A stretch of 64,000 nt of DNA, taken from NCBI GenBank assembly GCA_033961575.1, contig CM066727.1, positions 153,559,434 to 153,623,433 on the forward strand, given 5' to 3'. Shown here one piece after another: positions 15,085 through 26,060 of the stretch. Source of the DNA: Aselliscus stoliczkanus. Taxonomy: Eukaryota > Chordata > Mammalia > Chiroptera > Hipposideridae. Below the pieces are notes generated by a model. The model saw only the letters and a program-made list of their open reading frames with translations. It searched no databases and was not told the origin of the DNA. How positions within the stretch are numbered: the first letter of the stretch is position 1; each line of letters starts with the position of its first letter. A program made the position numbers and the translations under genes.

Positions 15085-15495
15085 TGTTCAGCTTTATTGA
15101 AGTATAATTGACAATTAAAACTGTAGATAAAGTGTACATCATAATGGTTTGATAAACATACATTGTGATAGAATTCCTCTCATCTAGTTAACCCATCCAT
15201 CCCCTCACATATTTACCTTTTTTTGTGTTTGTGAGAACATTTAAGTTCTACTCTCTTAGCTAATTTCAATTATACAATACAATGTTATCAACTATAGTCA
15301 CCATGTTTTACATTAGACCCTCAGACCTTATTCATCTTATAGCTGAAAGTTTGCACCCTTTACCAACCTCTCCCTATCTCCCTCAGCCCCCAGCCCCTGG
15401 CACCCACGTTTTTACCATTTCTATCAGCCTGACTGTTTTTTAGATTCCACATATAAGGGATACCATGCAGTATTTGCCTTTCTGCTATTTATAGA
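15085..15495 (-). repeat. L1 3'UTR fragment, reverse
   Basis: Reverse complement of the familiar L1 3'UTR. It contains 'caactatagtcaccatgttt' and 'agattccacatataagggat' in the antisense order. No coding remnant. Confidence 0.7.
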
Positions 15496-15706
15496 TTTAA
15501 AAGCTTCAGAATTCAGGTCATTTAGATTCTCTCCCTCCTCATTATTGATCGTCATGTTATTATCTTATAAATTTAAATAATATCCCTTTAGTTCCTGTTC
15601 TATTAGTATAACACAGTATCTCTTGCCTCTTTGCTAATTAAGGATAGTGGCATCCCGCACCCTGCCCTAGAGCTGCAATTCTGCCACAAAAAAAAAGGAA
15701 AACATG

Positions 15707-15823
15707 GGGTCAGCCGAGTGGTGCGGTGGTTAAGCGCTGGCTTGGGAAGCCAGCGGCCCCGGTTTGGTCCCACATATGAGGGCCAGTGACACTGCCCTCA
15801 AAAACAAAACAAAACAAAAATAA

Positions 15824-15852
<29 letters not shown>
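15707..15852 (+). mobile_element. tRNA-derived SINE, short type, with (AAAT)n tail
   Basis: The head GGTCAGCCGAGTGGTGCGGT is followed by the hairpin and B-box, then CCCTC, an A-rich tail and about eight AAAT units. The target duplication AAAGGAAAACATG is at 15694-15706 and 15853-15865. Confidence 0.88.
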
Positions 15853-15854
<2 letters not shown>

Positions 15855-15924
15855 AGGAAAACATGTCTAGCAGGCAAGGTGATTGATCTTGTTATTGGGG
15901 GTATTCAGTTGAAACTCAGGATGG

Positions 15925-16225
15925 TGGGGATGCCTTGAGGGCCTGGCTGAGCATTTTGGATGGCACAGGAGTTCCTAGAGGCATCAAGATATTTGCCCAC
16001 TCTAAAGAAAAGCAGGTCCTGAGGGGAGGAGGGATAGTGGGAAAGGGAGGAGGGGGGATGGTAGAAGAGGGTAAAGGGGGTCAAATATATGGTGATGGAA
16101 GGAGAACTGACTCTGGGTGGCAAGCACACAATGTGATATGTAGATTCAAGAATTGTACACTTGAAATCTATGTAATTTTACTAACCACTGTCACCCCAAT
16201 AAACTTTAATTAAAAAAAAAAAAAG
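15925..16225 (+). repeat. L1 3' end
   Basis: The 3' part reads 'gtacacttgaaatctatgta' and 'actgtcaccccaataaactt' and then poly(A), a common L1 3' end in bats and carnivores. The 5' limit is uncertain. Confidence 0.6.
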
Positions 16226-16229
16226 AAGA

Positions 16230-17885
16230 AAAGCAGGTCCTAAGTTTGCTGGGGTGAGGGTGGACCAAGTTGGCTGGCAAGGGGGGGTGGTTCTGGCAAG
16301 CTGTTGAGTGGTGCTGAGGAGACCTTTGCTGCTTGAGGAGAGAGTCTGAGGAGTTCAGGGAAGGGCTTGGTATTTGGACAAGGATGGGGTCCCCAGGATT
16401 TGAGGGTAAGTAATGGCCCTGGCTGGGAGAGAGGTTGTTTGGCAGAGGGGCTGAGGGGCTGGGCGAGGCCAGAGGCCGGCGGGATTTCCTTCAGCTCCAG
16501 CCACTTGGGAGGGTGGGACCGGATTGCTGGAGCTGGACACAGGAATCCGCCTTTGTTTCCAGCTGGAGGGGAAATGCCATAAATCCTGCCCCTTTCCTAC
16601 CCCTCCAGCATCCATGTCCAGACTCTGTCCTTCCCGGTACCGCAGGGCCTGGTACTGAAGTCCTTCAGCAAGCTCTTGTCCCCAGGACCACCTCATCCAC
16701 AAGTCCCTGTTTTTTATTCCGCGCCCCCACCCCCCACCCATGCCCCAGCAGATCACTGACGTGGATGTAGGAAATGGGTCAGGAGGCTATCCAAGACAGG
16801 TCTGGAATAAATCACCACAAAGCAGGATTTAGGTTTTGACCTGCTCACCTCTCTCCTTTCCCTCATAGGGACCATGACTTCTCACAGTACAGGAAGATAC
16901 CAGGTCTAATGGGAGGACTCGGGGCAAGGCTTGGCCCTCCCTCAACCCTCCTAACCTCTGCTGCAAATAGCTGGACAGACTCTCACACTTCAACTGAAGT
17001 CAACAGGCAATGTATGGAGCTGGATGGGGAGGGGAATGCAAAGTGTTGGAGAGCAGAAGGGATTGGAGAGGATGGATCAGGAGCTCCGGGGAGTGAGGGG
17101 GGCGGTGTCTTTATTTTTTTCTTTGTCAGTGAGTCTATGTGTTTGTGTACCTATGTGACGGTTCATGTGCACTTGTGTGTGTAGCCTCTCTGAATGTGAC
17201 TAGGAGTTCGTGGGCCAATGGGCCTGTGTGTACTACTGTGCCTTTGAGCCTGAGGGTCCCTGTGGGCTGACCATGTACCTGCATGTGACATTGCCTGTGT
17301 GACTGTGGTCAAAGTTTCAGAGTCCATCTAACCCCAAGCCTTGCCCTCAAGTCCTCCCTTCAGATCTGGTATCTTCCTTAACTATGAAGAGCCATGGTCC
17401 CTCGGAGAAAAAGGAGAGAGGTGAGCAGATCTAAATCTCTGCATGAATCATGGTCAGATGTGTTTCTCAGCATAGCCAGCTGAGGCCTGACAGGAGAAAG
17501 GCCCTGAGAAATCAGGGCGACCATGGACTGGGGGGATGGAGGGAAAAGTATAGGGTGGGGTGTAGTGGGCCTGGTGGTTCTTGTGGTAGAAGATGCATGG
17601 ATGTTTTCAAACATTTGTATGACTGCTAGAGAGGGGGAAATCCTGTCTAGATGCCCCTGTTCAGGGAAAAGGAACACAAACCAATAAGTCCTCACCTGTC
17701 TTTTTGTCCTCCCCACATATATGGGTTCCCTTGCCTTTCCTTGACCCAATAGGAGTTTCCTGGGGCATGCCCTGGGGACACTGCCACTCAAGGAACCAAG
17801 ACAGCCCCTGCGATGAGGAAGAAGATGATAAATGCCCCGCTAAGCAGCCCAGACCTTGATGGAGCCTGAACTCAGTTCTTTTTCT
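16230..17885. other. Spacer with GC-rich unique segment
   Basis: 16420-16620 is unique and moderately GC-rich, with GGGATTTCC and CCATAAATC motifs. 17100-17190 is a degenerate TGTG-rich stretch. No gene is recognised. Confidence 0.35.
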
Positions 17886-17887
17886 GT

Positions 17888-17960
17888 ACACATTTATTGA
17901 GCCTGTAGGGGCCAGACACTGAGCCAGGGATTAAGGAGACAGATGTGGTTTCTGCCCACA
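17888..17960 (-). repeat. L2 3' end, reverse
   Basis: Begins 'tttattgagcctgtaggggc' and runs 'cagacactgagccagggatt' then 'aaggagacagatgtgg', the reverse complement of the L2 3' terminus. Confidence 0.55.
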
Positions 17961-18344
17961 CAGGAGTGAGGGGAAGGTTCCCCAGGAGTCCCCACAAGCC
18001 TGGCTGACATCCCAGTGTGTGTCAGGACAGCCAACTCTGCTAGCTTTTCTGTAGGAGCCCCCTGTCTCCAGGTTGGGGAGTAGACGCATGCATGCACAGG
18101 GAGCAGGGTGGCCAGCCATCAGTGCTGTGGTTATGGGGAGTGGGCCAGGAGTAGGCCTGGGGTTGGGGGCACAGGCTGTGCAGGAGCTGATCGGAGAAGA
18201 CTGTCTGGGATGAGTATGTATTTTCATTTCAGGGGCCGCCAGAACAGTATCCTAGAATCACAGCAGAGACCATGAGGTTCCAAGGACATGCTCTCCGGCC
18301 TCCTCCACAAAGATTTCCCCTTGGCATTTCCTCAACCTGCTGCT

Positions 18345-18560
18345 CAGCACAGTAACAAAAGCCCCTGTTTACTGGGCGCTGAGCCAGGTGGCGCTCAATG
18401 CCTTGCATACCTCTCAATGTTTAGGCAGCACAACAACCCTGGGAAATAGTGATTATATATCGTCACCATTTGATATTACAAATGAGGAGGCTGAGGCTGG
18501 GAGAGGTCCCTGGTGGCAGATGATCAGAGGCAGGACCAGGATTCAAACCCAGATCTGTCG
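18345..18560 (-). repeat. MIR SINE, reverse
   Basis: Has 'cacaacaaccctgggaaata', 'caaatgaggaggctgaggct' and 'attcaaacccagatctgtc' in reverse-MIR order. Confidence 0.7.
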
Positions 18561-19144
18561 GCTGTAGCAGGGCAGCTTCACTGTGGCCTGTGTTCTGCAC
18601 AGCCAGGGGCCTTGTCCTGGGTTCCTTAGCCTCTGCTGCCCCGAACACAGTTGGGAAGCCTCAGGAGCTGGGCTGGGGGTGGGGAGAGGCTGGGGTGTTA
18701 GTGGAGAGTCTGTCTTTGGGCAACACAGGCAGAGCAGCCCACGTAGGCCTCTTTCTTCTCTGATAGCCTGCAAGGCTGTCAGGAGCTGTTAGACGATTAG
18801 AGAGAGATGGCGTGGCCTGACAAGACTTGTGGGACTTCAGGCCTAGGACTCTAGCTGCCCTGGAGATGGCTGGAGATGGAGAGGTGGGTGTTCAAGGTGG
18901 AGAGGCTCTCTTTGCTAGAAAATGTCCAAACTGGGACCCAGGTGTTGCTGCTTTGTCAGCCTCCAGGTGAAGACCCACCCCATGCCAGGTGGGAGGTAGA
19001 GAGCTACAGAAGACTAGTACGCTGGCCCTGAAGATGCTGTAATCACCCTGCTCCCCTGTGAAACTCAAGCTGGTTGGAAGTTGGAGTAAGAGGCTCAGAG
19101 AATCAGAGGAACTCGGGCTGTGGGCAGAGGCCACGTGCTGCAGA

Positions 19145-19460
19145 GGAAAGGACACCAGCTCCAGGGTCCCACAGACTTGAACTCCAAGTGCCACTTAGCC
19201 ACTTACCAGCTGGGGGCTTTAAGCAAGTCACTTAACCTTCATAGCCTCACTTTCCTCAGCTATAAAATAGGAAAGTTGTGAGAATTAAATAGGATAATGA
19301 TGATATTAATCAGACCAGGCACATTGCAAAGAGCTGCATTATCTCTTTTAATTTGCACAGCAGCCCTACTGTGCAATTCATGTTATTACCTCCATTCTAC
19401 ATATGAGAGCCTTGAGGCTCAGAAAGGTTAAATAATGTGCCCAAGGTGACAGGCCAACTC
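19145..19460. repeat. Two opposed MIR SINEs
   Basis: A forward MIR at about 19150-19300 ('gcaagtcacttaacctt', 'tcctcagctataaaatagg') abuts a reverse MIR at about 19310-19460 ('gagagccttgaggctcagaa', 'atgtgcccaaggtgacag'). Confidence 0.7.
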
Positions 19461-19649
19461 CTAGGACAAAGCGTGTGTGGCCACAAAGCTGTTCCAAGCC
19501 TGTAGATGTAGTTTCTTTCCCTGTCTGCAATGCCCCGATGGCTTTGTGTGGATGGGGAGACGAGAACTGTAGCTCCACCCAGAGGACCTGAAGTGGCTCA
19601 GTCAAACTCGGTTCTCCAGGGCCCTTCCATAGCACCTCAACTCTTGGTA

Positions 19650-19775
19650 GTAGCACTTTACAGTTTACAGAGCCGTTTTACCCGTATTATCTAATGGATT
19701 GTTCCAATAACCCTGTTTCCTCCCATTTAACAGACGAGAGAATGGAGGCCAGAGAAACTTGAGTGCCTTATTAGG
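19650..19775 (-). repeat. MIR SINE fragment, reverse
   Basis: Contains 'agcactttacagtttacaga', 'gttccaataaccctg' and 'cagacgagagaatggaggcc'. Confidence 0.55.
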
Positions 19776-19887
19776 GAATCACAAGGGTGAGATATGGCAA
19801 AGTTAGCCTTGAATCCATTCCAGTTCACAACGGTTGCCTTCAGACCCTCTGGAAGAAACCACGCATTATCTAACCCTAACAGTTGTT

Positions 19888-19932
19888 CACACACACACAC
19901 ACACACACCCATGAGTGTATGTGTGTGTGTGT
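19888..19932. repeat. (CA)n / (TG)n microsatellite pair
   Basis: About ten CA units are followed, after a short spacer, by about seven TG units, so the two arrays are complementary and could pair. Confidence 0.9.
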
Positions 19933-19984
19933 CTTTGTTTTCCCCCTATGCAAAGAGCAGACTTACTTTTTCATTTTTAAAATT

Positions 19985-20717
19985 TGGTAATACGTGATTA
20001 AAAAGTCAAAACATTCTGTGCAGAAGAATTCTAGATAATTCATGTAGATGGTCCACCACCAAGGAGATGGAGCAAAACTCCCCACTCCTTTAGTGCGGGT
20101 CTCATACAATGACTTCCTTCCAAAAAGCACAGTACAGAAAGAGGGGGAAAAAGTTACTTTATAGTGGAGAAACCCGACAAACACAACTTCGGCCAGCTGA
20201 TCAAAGTTGACTCAAACAGGATAAGCCATGTTCATGGTATGTACCCTTGCTATGAGGTGATGAGAATAGCACATTACTGCTGTGCTCTTTCTCCTGGAAA
20301 CCTCTTACCCCGGTCTCATTGTGAGAAAACCATCAGAAAAATCCCAATTGAGGGGCATTCTACAAAATACCTGACCAGTGTTTGTCAAAACTGTCAAGGT
20401 CATCAGAAACAAGGAAAGTCTGAGAAACTGTCATAGACAAGAGGAATCTATAGAGACATGGTGACTAAATGTAATGTGGTACCCTGGATAGAATTCTGGA
20501 CAGAAAGGTAAAAACTAGGACACTAGGTAAAAAGTAAGAACATCTGAAGAGTATGGACTTTATTGATAATCTGGTCTTAATATTGGTTCATTAATTGTAA
20601 TAAATGTACTATACACATGCTAATGACAGAGGAGACTGGGTGTTGGGTATATGGGAGCTCTCTGTACCATCTTCACAACTTTTCTATAAATCTAAAACTG
20701 TTCTAAAAGACAGTTTA
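19985..20717 (+). repeat. Old L1 3'UTR, forward
   Basis: Contains 'gtcaaggtcatcagaaacaa', 'aggaaagtctgagaaactgt', 'tggttcattaattgtaataa' and ends 'ctataaatctaaaactgttc', a familiar order in L1M-type 3' ends. Confidence 0.65.
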
Positions 20718-20719
20718 TT

Positions 20720-21165
20720 GGGCCGGCCTAATGGTGTGTTGGTTAAGAGCTGGCTTGGGACACCAGCGGCCCTGGTTCAGATCCCATATTTGAGGGCCAG
20801 TTATACTGCCCTCTACAGCTAAGATGGTGAACAACAGCTCCACTTGGAGCTGGGCTGCTGTGAGTCCCTGGTGTCCGTGTAGGCTGCAGCCCCTGCTGCA
20901 GTGGGCTGCTGTAAGCTACCGTGAGTGGCCGGCAGCCAGTGTGAGTGGCTGGCAGCCAGTGTGAGCTGCCAATAGCTGCTGTGAGTGGCTGTCCAAAAGC
21001 CGGCGACTGATCTGCCTCACCCAGGAAGAGCGCAATGACAATACCAACATGGGCCAGTGAAGCAACATCCTCCACAACTAGACTGAAGAACAAAAGGACA
21101 GCAACTTGTCTGTTCCCCTTCCCCAATTCCCCAATAAAATCTTTAAAAAATAAAAACAAAAACAA
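20720..21165 (+). mobile_element. tRNA-derived SINE, long type
   Basis: The head matches the short SINE (GGGCCGGCCTAATGG, hairpin, B-box-like GGTTCAGATCCC). After CCCTC it continues TACAGCTAAGATGGTGAACA through repeats of a GCCGGCAGCCAGTGTGAG unit to a tail ending CCCCAATTCCCCAATAAAAT and an A-rich end. AATAAA is at 21133-21138. Confidence 0.85.
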
Positions 21166-21188
21166 AACCCTGTTTGTTTGTTTGTTTG

Positions 21189-21596
21189 TTTTAAAGATTT
21201 TATTGGGGAATTGGGGAGGGGAACAGTGTTGGGGAATTGGGGAAGGGGAACAGCCCAGTTGTTGTCCTTCAGTCTTAGTTGTGGAGGGCGCAGCTAGCTC
21301 GGCTCCAAGTCCAGTCACCATCTGGCCACCCATCTGCAGCTCGCGGCTGCTCAGCTCAAGGTGCCATGTTCAACCTTAGTTGTGGGTAGGCGTAGCCCGT
21401 CATCCCAAGCGAGAGTCAAACAGGCAACCTTGTTAGGAGCACATGCTCTCACCAGCTGAGCCAACCTGCCACCTGTTGGCAGCTCAGCGGCAGCTCAGCT
21501 TGGACGCAGCTCACTGGCCCATGTGGGAATTGAACCCGCAACCCTGTTGCTCAGAGCTCACACTCTTAACCAACTGAGCCACTCGGCTGGCCTTAC
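21189..21596 (-). mobile_element. tRNA-derived SINE, multi-unit type, reverse
   Basis: On the minus strand it starts GGCCAGCCGAGTGGCTCAGT and has GGTTGCGGGTTCAATTCCC as B-box. It contains a second degenerate tRNA-like unit and ends in the same tail as the long type, here with the internal 25-bp tail segment duplicated. It faces the preceding SINE tail to tail. Confidence 0.85.
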
Positions 21597-21748
21597 TTTT
21601 TTTTTTAAGTAAAAATTTTTTAAAAACATAGTCCTTCAAAAGTCTCCCTTTCACCCTTTGTCAGCTGTTCAGCCTTCTGGAGAAATCCTGCCATGGTTCT
21701 TTCCAGGGAATTTGCATTAAGGCAGCAGGCGTTAGTATTAAGAGTCTG

Positions 21749-21865
21749 GTTGGGGCCGGCCGAGTGGTGCGGTAGTTAAGTCTTGGCTTGGGAAGTCAGC
21801 GGCCCCGGTTCGGGTCCCACATATGAGGGTCAGTGACATTGCCCTCAAAAAAAAAAAAAAAAAAA
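21749..21865 (+). mobile_element. tRNA-derived SINE, short type
   Basis: GGGGCCGGCCGAGTGGTGCG head, hairpin, B-box and poly(A). Target duplication AAGAGTCTG at 21740-21748 and 21866-21874. It sits at the 5' edge of a MIR. Confidence 0.9.
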
Positions 21866-21869
21866 AAGA

Positions 21870-22065
21870 GTCTGTCCTCCGCAACTAGACGGCTGGCTCT
21901 CAATCTTGATCTCTGCTAGTTTCTAGCTGTGTGACCCTGGGCAATTGCTTACCCTCTCTGTGCCGTGTCTCACAGATAAAATCCTCACAGGATTATTGGG
22001 AGCATTAAATGTATCAATGTATATAGTAAGCACCTTATACGTGGCTGCTTTTACTATTATAAATA
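21870..22065 (+). repeat. MIR SINE, forward
   Basis: Has 'agctgtgtgaccctgggcaa', 'taccctctctgtgccgtgtc' and 'atagtaagcaccttatacgt'. The region between this MIR and the L1 at 22495 holds nothing I recognise. Confidence 0.7.
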
Positions 22066-22494
22066 TAGAAGTAAATATATGCAACAAATGTGTTCAGAAA
22101 AAATATCCAAAACTTGTAAATAAGACACACACACAAATTACCAAGTGCCTTTTCAGAGATATTTTGGTGGCTAATAACCCCACCTATGGGTCACCTAGGG
22201 GAAATCACTTTGTTTGACATACTGTTTCCTATTGATTGGGGCCCAGACTCCATAAAGTTAATAGGTTAACCTGTAGAAGATTGATAAATAGCAAATTATT
22301 TTTGACTGGTATGGGGAAAAAAAAACAGCGATGGTTTTATTACTATGCAAGAGTTAACTTTTTGTGTCAACTTTGCAATCTTATTCCAGCGTTCTTTTTT
22401 CCACTGACTGTCAATAATGGTTTTCGTTTCTTCCTTTGATCCATCCTGCTAGTTCACTCATTAAGTAGTTAAATAAATCTTGGTATTCACTCTA

Positions 22495-22810
22495 TATTTG
22501 TATTAGTCAGGTTTACCTTTGTGCAAATTTTACTTCCGACAAATAGTAACATGCCATAGGCACTGCTCCACCCCTTGGTTATTTTACTTAATACATCTTG
22601 AAGATAGTTTTATATCTTAGTTTATATCTATAGTTTTATAGAACATAAAGAGCTTCCTTATCCTGTTTACCACTGTATAAAATACATTGTATGGGTGTAC
22701 AGTAATTACATCCATAATCAATTTAGCTAGTCCCCTATTGATGGACACTTAGGTTGTTTCTACTCTTTCACGGTTGCAAACAATGCTATATGAAGAATCT
22801 CATACATAGG
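22495..22810 (-). repeat. Old L1 3'UTR fragment, reverse
   Basis: Contains 'ctattgatggacacttaggt' followed by 'tgtttctactctttcacgg', a hallmark of antisense L1 3'UTR. It lies just beyond the 3' end of ANKRD33. Confidence 0.6.
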
Positions 22811-22895
22811 TTGACGGGTGGATGAAAAGGCAGAAGGCGCTCTACAGGGCAAGGGAGCCTATGGGAGGGGCCTCATTCCCTAATCCCAGCCTAGC

Positions 22896-23608
22896 CTAGT
22901 CCGTCTTGCCCTGGCTCTGTGCCCACCTGGCCGCCTCCTCCTGCCTCCTCCTTTGGATTCTGAGCTCCTGATAGCGCCAGAGAGGAAGGGTCAGACCGCG
23001 CTGCTCTGCAGTCCTGGCCTCTGGCTTGTACTGGCGGGGAGATGAGGGTGCCTTGGAGAGGAGGATCTTGGGGACTTGGGGACTGGTACTGTCCCTGGGC
23101 TGTAGCCACTGAGGGCACATGCTCAACACAGCCTGAGGACTCTGGTAAGGGATGAGGACCCGGGGGTCAGAGACTGTCTGGGAGGGCTGTGGTACTGGGG
23201 GATGGGGAGGAGCAGTGCCTAGCAGCTCTGGCACAGACTTGCTTCGGGTGCCCAGTGCAGGTGGGCAGTCAGGGCACAGGGTGTGGCAGGCAGTGGTGAG
23301 GAAGGGACTGGCCAGGCTAGTAGTGATGGTCACAAAGTGGTCCAGGACACCCCCCTCCTGAGGAGATGGGGCAAAGGGGAGGCTCAAGGTGGCCTGTAGT
23401 CTCTCTAGGAGAGATGGGGCAGCCTGGGTCTGGGCCACGAGCCCAGGCATGGCTGGCCACTCCAGTTGGTAATGCCGGCTGAGCTGCTCTACGTGGGGCC
23501 GCCGCCGCAGCTGTCGGATCCTTTGCACGGTGGCGACGCTGTCGGTCAGCAGTGCCCACTCCAGAGCTGTCTTGCCCCGAACAGGATCCACAGCTGTCAG
23601 GTCAGCAC
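22896..23608 (-). CDS. ANKRD33: ANKRD33 last exon
   Basis: Acceptor CCCAG|GTGCTGACC at 23608, stop at 22898-22896. It encodes [20 protein letters not shown] (last ankyrin repeat) and the whole Pro/Ser-rich C-terminal region. A pyrimidine-rich tract precedes the acceptor on the minus strand. Confidence 0.92.
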
Positions 23609-25539
23609 CTGGGAGCAGGCACAGGGGTAAAGTGTGTGGGACAGGGATTGGCGACTTGCCAAAGGGCAAATTCTTCAGCAGATTCCTTAACAGCAGGACT
23701 AATTCAGGTTAAATTCAAAACCAGAGTCCCATCCCTGTGGTTACATAACGGGGACAGGACCAGCCTCAGATCCCAATCTCCCATTTGAGATTGGTTAAGA
23801 AACCTAAGTACAGAGAGGGGAAAAGACTTCAGCGAAACCTATGGGGTGTTTCCAAACCTGGAACAGAACAGGGACCCCCTGAACCAAGGAACTGATTAGA
23901 GGGGTGGTGTGCAGGTTGCCCAAGAAAGGGGAGGCCCAAGCTGCACCCTTTGGGGCAGGTGGATGGAGGGAGGTCCTGCTGTTTCCCACTCCTGGTCCTC
24001 TTCATAATCACCTCCCTCTAATCCTGGGTGGGGAGAGTAGCAGTCACTCTGAGACAAAGGTGGAGGTGCAAAACTCCCTCCCTTTTCACCCCAAACCCAA
24101 ACTGATGGATGAGGAAGGGAAAAGCTGGAGGCTGGGGTCCCCCAAAGTGACCAACATAGGGCAGCCCCACCTCAGGGAATAGTGAGGGCCTGCGACCCCA
24201 CAGGCATGGGCTTCACCCCAGAACATCACTACACAGCCACATGTCTCAACTACACATCACTGTGGTCCTGGAGCCCTGGCTTGTCAATGCCAGAAATCAT
24301 CCCACAAAAGGCCAACACCCTCATTACACTAGTGAGGCCCAGAGAGGGAAGACATCTGTCCAGGGTCACTTAGCTAGTGGCAGTGCCAAGATGAGAATGA
24401 GAGAGTCTGCTTCCAGATACCAGCCTTTTTTATTTTAAGTGCTCCAGCTGGTCTAGGTTATCCCCCAAATTTTCTTTTCTGGCACCACCATTAGCAAGGT
24501 AAACAGAGCTATCAATAGCTGGACTCTGGATTGTGAGAAGCCCAAGCACACTCCCTTCCTCCAGGCAGTTGGCCTAGATTGATCCCCATCTCCACCCTCT
24601 CTCCTCTCTGCAACCATGACAGCTGACTTAGTGTCTGTTGGGGGAGGAACTGGAGGCCACAAATCCGGGTCCAGGCCCTGAGTACCTGCCATGAGGAGGG
24701 CAGCCACGCATTCAGAGCGGTCCCGCATCGCGGCCTTCATCAGCGCTGTGAGTCCCCGCTGGTCCCGGCGCTCCAGGTCTAGGCCTGCATAGTAGTTGAG
24801 CAGGAGACTCACCAGAGGCACATGGCCTACAGAATACGGAAGGCAGATCTCGGTTCTCCTTGAAAAGAGTCATGAAGCCCCAAACCCACCCTCCACCCAA
24901 CTCGGCAGAGTCTGGGGTGGGAGAACACCAAGCAGAGAGTGCGAAGCTGTGGCCCAGTCTGGGTGGGAGGGGATTGGCAGAGGGCGGGGTCAGCAGCCTC
25001 GCACCTGCTTGGGCAGCCAGCATGAGGGCTGTGTCCCCTTCTTTGTCCTGCTGGTTCACATCCAGGAAAGGGCAGCGGCTGAGCAGGGCCACAACACTCC
25101 CAAAGCCGTGGTAGCATGCGACCATGAGGCCTGTCTGGGGGAGGGGCAGCTCAGCCCATGTGCTTTCCTCCAGGAGGTCCTTGGGGTGCCTGTACCCTCT
25201 AAACATACATCTAGAGATGTCTGAACCCTTGTGAAGACCCACTCTCACCCACTCCTTTCCTTCTGAGGACCCAGGCAGTGGGTGTTGACCCTGAAACTCT
25301 CTCAGGATGAGTGTGGTGTGGTGGTGGGGACACAGGCCTGCCTCAGCCGCTAGGAAGCACCCCGGGTAGCTCACCCTCCCACTGCCGTCCACCTGGGTGG
25401 CCTCCTCGGGGGAGACCCCATCATCCAGCATGGCTTGGAGCTGGGCAGAGTCATTGCGAACACAAGCCCAGTACAGGGTCTCCAGGCTGCAGCCTGGGGC
25501 AGGGGTCTCACTGCCCGGGCAGGACAGTGCCTCAGACAT
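22896..25539 (-). CDS. ANKRD33: ANKRD33 (PANKY), ankyrin repeat domain 33
   Basis: Four coding exons (165, 130, 141 and 713 nt) splice in frame to 1149 nt, giving 382 residues and a stop. The protein opens [18 protein letters not shown], and ankyrin repeats occupy roughly residues 20-190. Recognisable repeat cores are [31 protein letters not shown] and [20 protein letters not shown], and then [20 protein letters not shown]. The C-terminal half is Pro/Ser-rich, with EGGVLDH near 250 and a basic end [16 protein letters not shown]. The human protein is photoreceptor- and pineal-enriched and is reported to repress CRX-driven transcription. ACVRL1 lies downstream in the same orientation, as in human. 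No disruption is seen. Upstream non-coding exons are likely, so the promoter is uncertain. A poly(A) signal close to the stop was not found. Confidence 0.93.
24290..24430 (-). repeat. MIR fragment in ANKRD33 intron 3
   Basis: Contains 'gaggcccagagagggaagac' and 'gggtcacttagctagtggca'. Together with L2/MIR scraps it is the only repeat seen in this roughly 1 kb intron. Confidence 0.55.
24686..24826 (-). CDS. ANKRD33: ANKRD33 coding exon 3
   Basis: 141 nt, acceptor TGTAG|GCCATG, donor GGCAG|GTACTC. It encodes [20 protein letters not shown] and then [20 protein letters not shown]: one full ankyrin repeat and the start of another. Confidence 0.93.
25005..25134 (-). CDS. ANKRD33: ANKRD33 coding exon 2
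   Basis: 130 nt, acceptor CCCAG|ACAGGC, donor AGCAG|GTGCGA. It encodes [20 protein letters not shown] and then [19 protein letters not shown]. Confidence 0.93.
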
Positions 25540-25582
25540 GTCCAGCCCTCCCCTCTGCCGTGGCAGCTCTTCCTCTTCCAGC
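25375..25582 (-). CDS. ANKRD33: ANKRD33 coding exon 1 with 43 nt of 5'UTR
   Basis: A likely acceptor GCCCCCAG|GCTGG ends at 25583, the ATG is at 25539-25537, and the donor is GGGAGG|GTGAGC at 25375. The coding part is 165 nt. A second frame is also open through the whole exon. The acceptor implies at least one upstream non-coding exon. Confidence 0.85.
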
Positions 25583-25693
25583 CTGGGGGCAAGGCCAGTC
25601 CCCTCTCCTCATGCAGTTGATGTCTATAATACAGAATGGAGGGAAGCAGTGTCTCCCTAAATCCTAGGGAGGGTCCTAGCTTCTGCAAATAAC

Positions 25694-25700
25694 CTAATCC
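25694..25700. promoter_or_regulatory. CRX/OTX-type motif CTAATCC near ANKRD33 start
   Basis: CTAATCC is the core bound by K50 homeodomain factors such as CRX and OTX2. It lies about 155 bp upstream of the ATG, and another copy is at 24018-24024 in intron 3. Seven-base motifs occur often by chance, so this is weak. Confidence 0.25.
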
Positions 25701-25870
25701 TTGCCCAGGAGAGAACCTTTTTCCACTGCAGTGTCAAGCCCCACCCACCTTTGAGGGAGGACAAGTGGAGGCAGGGAGGGTGAGGGGCAGTAGCCCCAAA
25801 AGGGAAGAAGTGTTTTACTGTACTTGAGGATCCCAGTAAAATTCGAGGTCTCTTTCCCATGGGGCCTTAC

Positions 25871-26060
25871 CTGGGGTTTGGAGGCTCCTTAGGTGGCAGT
25901 TATTGCTGGGGCCCACAGCATCCCCCAGACTCCTAGGAGCACATTCACCAAGTTGCTGGAGCGCTGGAGGTGGACTATCTGTCCCCAGGAAGTAACACCG
26001 GTGACAGATGGCTAGACTTAACAGAAAGAGCTGTTGCAAACACCCCGTCATCACTGAGCT
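25871..26060 (-). other. ANKRD33: Possible upstream exon of ANKRD33
   Basis: On the minus strand a consensus donor ACCCCAG|GTAAGG ends at 25871. Upstream is an open frame from an ATG at 26054 (MMTGCLQQLFLLSLAIC...). If spliced to the acceptor at 25582 the frame does not join the MSEAL frame, so the ATG would be an upstream ORF and not an N-terminal extension. Exon status is inferred from the donor only. Confidence 0.35.
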
